Below the pieces are notes generated by a model, which was not told the origin of the DNA, ran no database searches, and saw nothing but the letters and a program-made list of their open reading frames with translations. From contig MNCI01007858.1 of the NCBI GenBank assembly GCA_015680685.1, forward strand, positions 10,353 to 74,352: a stretch of 64,000 nucleotides of DNA, given 5' to 3'. A program made the position numbers and the translations under genes. Shown piece by piece: positions 58,686 to 64,000 of this stretch. Each line of letters begins with the position of its first letter. The stretch's first letter is position 1. Source of the DNA: Gnetum montanum (taxonomy: Eukaryota; Streptophyta; Gnetopsida; Gnetales; Gnetaceae).

Positions 58686-59818
58686 TATTGATGTTAACAC
58701 TCCCATGCTTTCATGGGGCCATGATTATCAACATCTCTATCTCTCTCTCTTAATAACCATAGTAAAAATCATGCAAGTGGTGGACATTTAAACTACTGAG
58801 TGGTGGTCATTAATCATGGTGGTTATGATCATTAGTGGTAGATGTTTCAGAAGTTATAGAGATAATGAACATTAGTGGTAGATGTTTCAGAAGTTATGGA
58901 CATAGTGGGCACTTAATTGGAGAACATGGATGTTACTACACAAGAAGTGGTGGTGGTTTCAGTAGCTATTACATGAAACATAGGCATCATTATGGATGGT
59001 CACAGTGGCTATAAAACTAGGGGGGGGGGGGGGGGGGGGNNNNNNNNNNNNGGAAAGGGCTCAAGTGGGGAGTGGAAGGGGGTGTGGGAGGGATATTTCA
59101 ATCAATCCAAAAAGCTTTGGCTATCAATCTAGAGAGGCATCTTCTTCTTCACTAAGCAACATTTTTCTCCTTTCTTTTCTTTTTCTTACATGCTTCCTAC
59201 TAATCTTTGAGGAGGGTCCAAAGTAAGAGTTAGCAGCTCAAAATTAGATCCTTGTGGGTCTTCTCGGTGATGGTAGGAGGTTTGTCTCTCTCTCTTCTTT
59301 TTTTCTACAATAATGTAGGTAGCATATCCCATGCACGAGACATGAGACGTGTAGTTTTCTTTGGGCTGACAGCTTGTCTTGGTGGTGTAGATGTGGGTGG
59401 ACAATCTTCCTCTCTATGGTGGTGTACAAAAGGTGGCAGATGGTTGTAGGCTTTGAGAACCACAGTTGCTACCCTGTGTGGATTGTGGTGGGAAGTCTCT
59501 CTTTTTTTTTTCTTTCTTTCTTTTTTGTGGCGATTGTGATCTTTTGGCCTAGCAGTGAACACCATCAGTAGTAACAGATCAAGAGTGTCAGTGGGACTAG
59601 GAAAAATTCATTTTTTAGTTACTTATTGTATTAAAAATAATTATTTAATTTAAATTTCAAATTTATTTTAGTTTATTATTTACAAAATGCTACATAGCCC
59701 TCTCCAGCTAAGACTATTCTCAAGTTTCTGTACCCATACGGGAGGTGCCCTAGGCAATAGTCTTCTAAAATGAGTTTTCTTTCTTGGTGTTGATGCAACC
59801 AAAATTTATGCATAAACA
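58686..59818 (+). mobile_element. Element B 3' LTR, with assembly gap
   Basis: Starts TATTGATGTTAACACTCCC (TG of the LTR end changed to TA) and ends ATGCATAAACA. A G-homopolymer at 59020-59039 runs into 12 Ns. The 5' LTR has a shorter G-rich stretch there. Confidence 0.87.
59040..59051. other. Assembly gap (N) after a G homopolymer
   Basis: Twelve Ns follow a 20-base G run. Confidence 0.99.
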
Positions 59819-59823
59819 AGTAT
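59819..59823. repeat. Target-site duplication of element B (right copy)
   Basis: AGTAT, matching 52799-52803. Confidence 0.88.
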
Positions 59824-61979
59824 GTAATTTTCACATTAACATATTGTAGGGATCACTCATATTTCAATCTTCATTCCTTTCCATTTTTGGTAATAAATAC
59901 ATTTCAAGAAGAGAAATTTGTAAATATTCTGGATTACGTCTTTGTCTTTTCTAGCATAGTTTTCTTTTCTCCTACCCAAATTATTTGCCCTATGGTAGCT
60001 AAAAGCTCGAGGTACATTTCATTTTCTTTCTCTTTGTTCTATGATTTCTCTATTAATAATCAACTAGAGAGATGTTTCAAAATTTGAGCTCTTTGCTTAT
60101 GGCAACATTGGACCAAAAATAGATAGTAGAGATCCTGGTTTTGCCACCTCGATGTTCACTGCATCCAAACTAGGGAAAGTGATTGTACAAAGAAGATGTA
60201 GATCAATCACCAAGAATTTGGCTTAATAAAATATGGCTATTTTGCTAGCATTTAGAGATTTTGTTCAATTGCATCGATCATTTTCATTGAGCATAAGTTT
60301 TGTAGAGATTCAAGATAGGCTAGAGTTTGAAAGAGGGAAGGATAGGAAATAAGGAACCTAAGATTAGGCAGTACTGGGAAGAGAGGTATCAATGTAGTAA
60401 TGTTGTTGCCTTTTCCATGATTGCGGAGGCAATTTCTCAACAATGAAAGGCAGCAACTAGTGATGGCCAACTTTGCTCCATTGCAATTGGAATCTCATAA
60501 CCACATAATATCCTCCTCCTCATCTTCATCGTCATCTTCATTGCTGCCATTCGTTCTCCATATGCAACACCAATGTCACTTGGTTGATTTAGGGGCAAGA
60601 GTTAGAGCATTAATCTTGTGCCATCCAATAACTTTTTGCATCATCTTTAGGTGTCGCATAATTTCTATGATCCTCTACATCCATAGATTTCAATTGGTTT
60701 CTAAAGGAGGAAACATTATTGTTGCTTGCATGGGTTGCCCTAGATTTTCCCACTATCTCTTTTGGCTTTAAACTTCCAAAGACTCATTTACATCTTCAAT
60801 CCACATTAATGCCAATTGTTAAAATTTCTAGACATTAGAGCCTTGATGTAGTTTTAGCCTAGTTTGTAAGTGAGAACATGGCTAATGTGATTCCTAGCCT
60901 AAGAATTTGGGTTTTTTTTTTGATATTTTTATTTTATCTTTGTTTTATTTCCAGCATGGTAGATACAAGGTCAGACAAAGAAAAGGGAAAAAATGAAATT
61001 CCACTTCTAGACCTGGATTCATCCTCTTCTTGAAGGAAGAGGGAACCCATTGAATATAGTGTTGAAGAATATGAAGGATGAAAGACGATTGTGGTGCTTT
61101 GGTTTAAGGGCTATCATAGCATCTTTGGTAGCTATGTTTATGGTAGTGACTTATCATTTGGTATTAATATTTTGGTTTTTGTTTGAGTAGAGTTCACTAA
61201 TCTAAAGTAAAAGTTATTAATGTGGACATCTTACTTTGATTTTCTTTATTTTAGTTGATAGCTAGTAGACATGGAAGAAAATAAGGAGATTCAAATTACC
61301 AAAGAGATCTAAAGGATCTCCACTTTACTACACTTGGTGAATGAGATCATGCATGATAGCTAAGTGGGTGGAAATGCAACCAATTATTCTTTCCAAAAAG
61401 GAAATAGAGGCAAGAAAGGAAGGAGAAAGCCTTATAAAAGGCCTTCTCAGCTAGAAAGGAGAGCATTGGCTAGCAATCAATAGAAGGCCTCTTCTTCCTT
61501 TCCCCCTCCCATTTCTTCTCTAGTACTATTTTCACCATCTTCTCCATCCTAAACCCCCTTATCTCATCATATCCTTAGTCCACCTTCCATTGGTCCCTCA
61601 AGTTGGTTGGAATAAGAAGCCATTGAGAGGAGATTGTATAGAATGCTTGAAAGGCTAACCCTTGATTTTGATGACAAGAAAGACTGAGAAAAGGGATGAG
61701 GTAGTGTCCCAACTAGAAAGCAGAAAATGATCATTAACCTTTAGGAGCTTGAGGATTAGGCCTAGCAACTAACTTGAGCCATCCAATCCTACCATCAATA
61801 TCTTTAGGAGGAGGTGAAAAGTTAGCCTTGCGATAGCCACCAAAATGGATGGATGTTTTCTTCATGTTCATGTTGAGGTTTATGTAATGAAATAATAACT
61901 ATTATTATTTTAATTTAATGCATGCATTTCATCTATAATATTTCTATTTTTATATTTTATGTTTTGTTAAAATTATTGG
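59824..61979. other. Non-coding stretch, no gene recognised
   Basis: Short frames only, for example 60421-60771, whose Ser-rich part comes from a TCN repeat at 60509-60540. Parts of 61.0-62.0 kb may belong to the LTR fragment that ends at 62102. Confidence 0.45.
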
Positions 61980-62102
61980 TTAAGTTTTCTCACCCACCGA
62001 GACTATTCCTAGGCTAGTCATGCCCATACACAAGGTGTCCTAAGCACAACCTTGAAAAATCATGCATTAGTTTGACATGATGGCACAAATTCTTGCAGCA
62101 AC
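61980..62102 (+). mobile_element. LTR end fragment of the A/B/C family
   Basis: CCGAGACTATTCCTAGGCTA, CCCATACACAAGGTGTCCTA and the end CAGCAACA align with the 3' part of the LTRs of A and B. The left limit of the fragment is unknown. Confidence 0.45.
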
Positions 62103-62779
62103 ACTTACCTATTACTTCAAGTTTGAACACATAGAATTAAGATCATTTATTAATATTTCATGACTCTTTAATGCTTCCTCATTAAAGTGACAACAAAATT
62201 TGAACATGAGGCTTAATCAACAAAGCACCAACACATATCTAAAAAGTTTGACTAAGAAATAATGAAAAATTTAAAGATTGATTATAGAGATCAAAACATT
62301 CTAATTTTAAGTATACATCCTAGCCATAGTCATCACTTCATATTCTTTGTTATTTCATGCCAATTTCATTTATGTTCCCTTGTTAGGAAAGGAGAGGATA
62401 TTATTCATAATAATAGTTTGGATTTGATTAATTTCCAATATCCTTGGTCAACATGGATATCTTGTCCATGTGCTAAATACAATAGATAAAGATGGAGTCA
62501 CTCTTATCTAGATGTGGTTGTTTTGATTTACAACATTTCTTGGAATTTCCTTATTTTACCTTACTTTGCTTTGTATTTGCATTTTATTTTAAATGCTATG
62601 AAGAAAATTACCTAAAATTTTTCTATCTCAAAATTTGCATGATTATTGGGTGAGAGGTTGATACGTTTGCAAAGTTGTTAAATCAATCATCAGCCATAAT
62701 TGAAGTTCAATGAAATGTCACTAGTTAGACCCATGGAATAAATTGAAACACTACAAGACTGCAATGTATTAGATCTAGT
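62103..62779. other. AT-rich stretch, no gene seen
   Basis: No coding feature supported. Confidence 0.5.
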
Positions 62780-63640
62780 TTAAGTCATTTCATTTTCACA
62801 TAACAAATATCTTTGGATAAATAGCATGAGAAGCTTAAACAAATTTTACATACAATAGCATAAAATGTTATTTAGTGGAAATATTATGTTGATAGTTTAG
62901 ATCTTGTTGAAGATCACAATTGAACACAAAATTTTGTGGATAATACTATTAATAAGATGGGTCAACAAAAAATAGAAAGGGAAAAAACTTAAATTTTTCA
63001 TTTTTAATAACATTACTAGATTTCTTCAATCTTCATCATTTACTTTCACAGGACCCCAAAGTAACTCTTGGATTGATTTACTTTTATATGCTTATGAAGA
63101 TATTGAATTTATTAAGTTGAAAGTTGGAGAAGATTTAGTGAGTCTTGCCATCATCATGTAGATTTTTTATTACATATTTAATTTTTTTCTTAGATAACAA
63201 AATATAAAAATAGAAAAAAAGATTAGCATAGAGTCACCCCACAACTTAAGGAAAAATATACATATGTAGCACATTATAAATGGTCTTTTAAAAAATAGCA
63301 TAAGAAGCTTAAACAAATTTTACATACAATAGCTAAGCAAGTTGTGCATTCACAATAATAGGGTATTTAGAAGACTTGGTTTGATGATAATTTCATGCAG
63401 GCTAAACAAAATATTAAGAATGCAAATATGAGTCATAGGCAAAGTTTAGTTAAGGAATATAAATACGTGATTAAAACCAAGAAAAGGAAATTTATGAGGA
63501 AGTAGCATTAATATTTTGCTTAGACCATTAAAAGGAGCCTAGATAGTTTTGACAATATTTTTGTTATAAAGAATCTTCATCATTTAATTTTTTTCATGAT
63601 ATTTTATCATTTTATGAAATATTAGGAAGCTACAAAGTGA
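62780..63640 (+). mobile_element. LINE X copy 3 (5' part of the 13-kb LINE family)
   Basis: 63130-63620 aligns closely with 12830-13330, for example GTTGTGCATTCACAATAATAGGG and ATTAAGAATGCAAATATGAG. An inner echo of the motif (AAATTTTACATACAATAGCAT) also occurs at about 62843. The copy ends near 63640, before the RT region. Confidence 0.7.
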
Positions 63641-64000
63641 TGAGTTGTTCGGATGACCACATCGATGGGATTTCATTGACGTGACCCCATCAATGGAAAC
63701 TTGTCAATGTTATCCTCTGGATGTAGGATTTAACATATTGATGCATGCCCATCTATGAGGCTACTTTTTTTCCCTATAAATATGTGCTCACCAACTATAT
63801 TTATATGATTCCTTTCATAACTTGTAGCAAAGCTCTAGTAATTTTTCTTCCTCAATGCTAAAATATTTTTCTAAGTGCCTACAATAGGAGTCAAAGAGTG
63901 TATGGATATTTATTCAAGCACTACTATACTTGAGAACAATAGTGTGTGTTGAAATAAATAAGAGCTTTCTAATAAACCTTACAGAACTTTGAAATAGATT
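63641..64000. other. Right edge, LTR- or promoter-like
   Basis: A TATA-like CCCTATAAATATG lies at 63772-63784, followed 180 bases later by AATAAATAAGAG near 63953. This spacing would fit the TATA and polyadenylation sites of an LTR, but its ends are not visible. Confidence 0.3.

Larger units (their letters stand above)
52804..59818 (+). mobile_element. Element B: Ty3/gypsy retrotransposon with gag and protease but no RT or integrase core
   Basis: LTRs at 52804-53923 and 58686-59818 (ends TGTTGATG...CATCAACA), exact TSD AGTAT, PBS at 53930-53948 and PPT at 58668-58685. The 4.8-kb interior carries gag (54660 to about 55700) and protease (about 56250-56712), then jumps to a C-terminal pol tail (57100-57400) like that of element A. 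RT, both RNase H domains and the integrase core are missing. It is a non-autonomous relative of element A. Confidence 0.9.

Noticed and set aside
59186-59571. Overlapping frames on both strands near 59.3 kb and 53.4 kb
   Set aside because: These are corresponding parts of the two LTRs of element B; the frames differ between the copies.

Overview
The window reads as nuclear DNA of a seed plant with a large, repeat-rich genome. A gymnosperm is plausible but not proven. Most of it is AT-rich and CpG-poor. The recognisable content is plant L1, RTE and other LINE retrotransposons, Ty3/gypsy and Ty1/copia LTR elements, plus fragments of a germin-like gene and a CCR4-like deadenylase gene. I see no intact cellular gene, no rRNA or tRNA gene that I trust, and nothing bacterial.

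Layout. 1-510 is a CpG-rich, gene-like edge with a possible minus-strand exon. 511-5797 is a GC-rich L1-type LINE with a 13-bp target duplication. 5.8-10 kb holds a minus-strand LINE fragment split by a solo LTR (TSD CACAA). 10.1-11.2 kb has a 3' LTR remnant and a copia RT fragment. 12.8-18.2 kb holds two decayed plus-strand LINEs. From 18.3 to 40.65 kb lies one germin-like gene (minus strand) cut in two by about 21.7 kb of nested retrotransposons. 41.3-44.5 kb is a copia element lacking RT. 48.8-49.6 kb is an L1 fragment. 52.8-59.8 kb is a second element of the big gypsy family. 62.8-63.6 kb is a third copy of a LINE also seen at 13 kb and 7 kb.

The nest can be dated by order of insertion. 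A germin-like gene was hit by element A (gypsy, about 11.2 kb without its insertions, TSD CAGGG/TAAGG). A was then hit in gag by element D (7.1 kb, TSD TGTAG), in its 5' LTR by element C (2.8 kb, TSD GTTAG), and in its 3' LTR by a solo LTR of D's family (TSD TAAAC/TAAAT). Element D carries no gag or pol that I can find. It carries an almost full-length, intronless CCR4-like exonuclease sequence in sense orientation, and a CpG-rich stretch that looks like a promoter plus a first exon on the opposite strand.

Elements A, B and C share LTR ends (TGTTGATG...CATCAACA) and the same unusual primer-binding site. They form a deletion series: A has gag, PR, RNase H-like, RT, RNase H and INT; B keeps gag and PR but has lost RT to INT; C has no coding sequence. 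In A an archaeal-type RNase H lies upstream of RT, not between RNase H and INT as usually drawn for Tat-type elements. Nearly all frame-breaking stops in the decayed ORFs are explained by single C:G to T:A transitions, as expected for methylated, silenced DNA.
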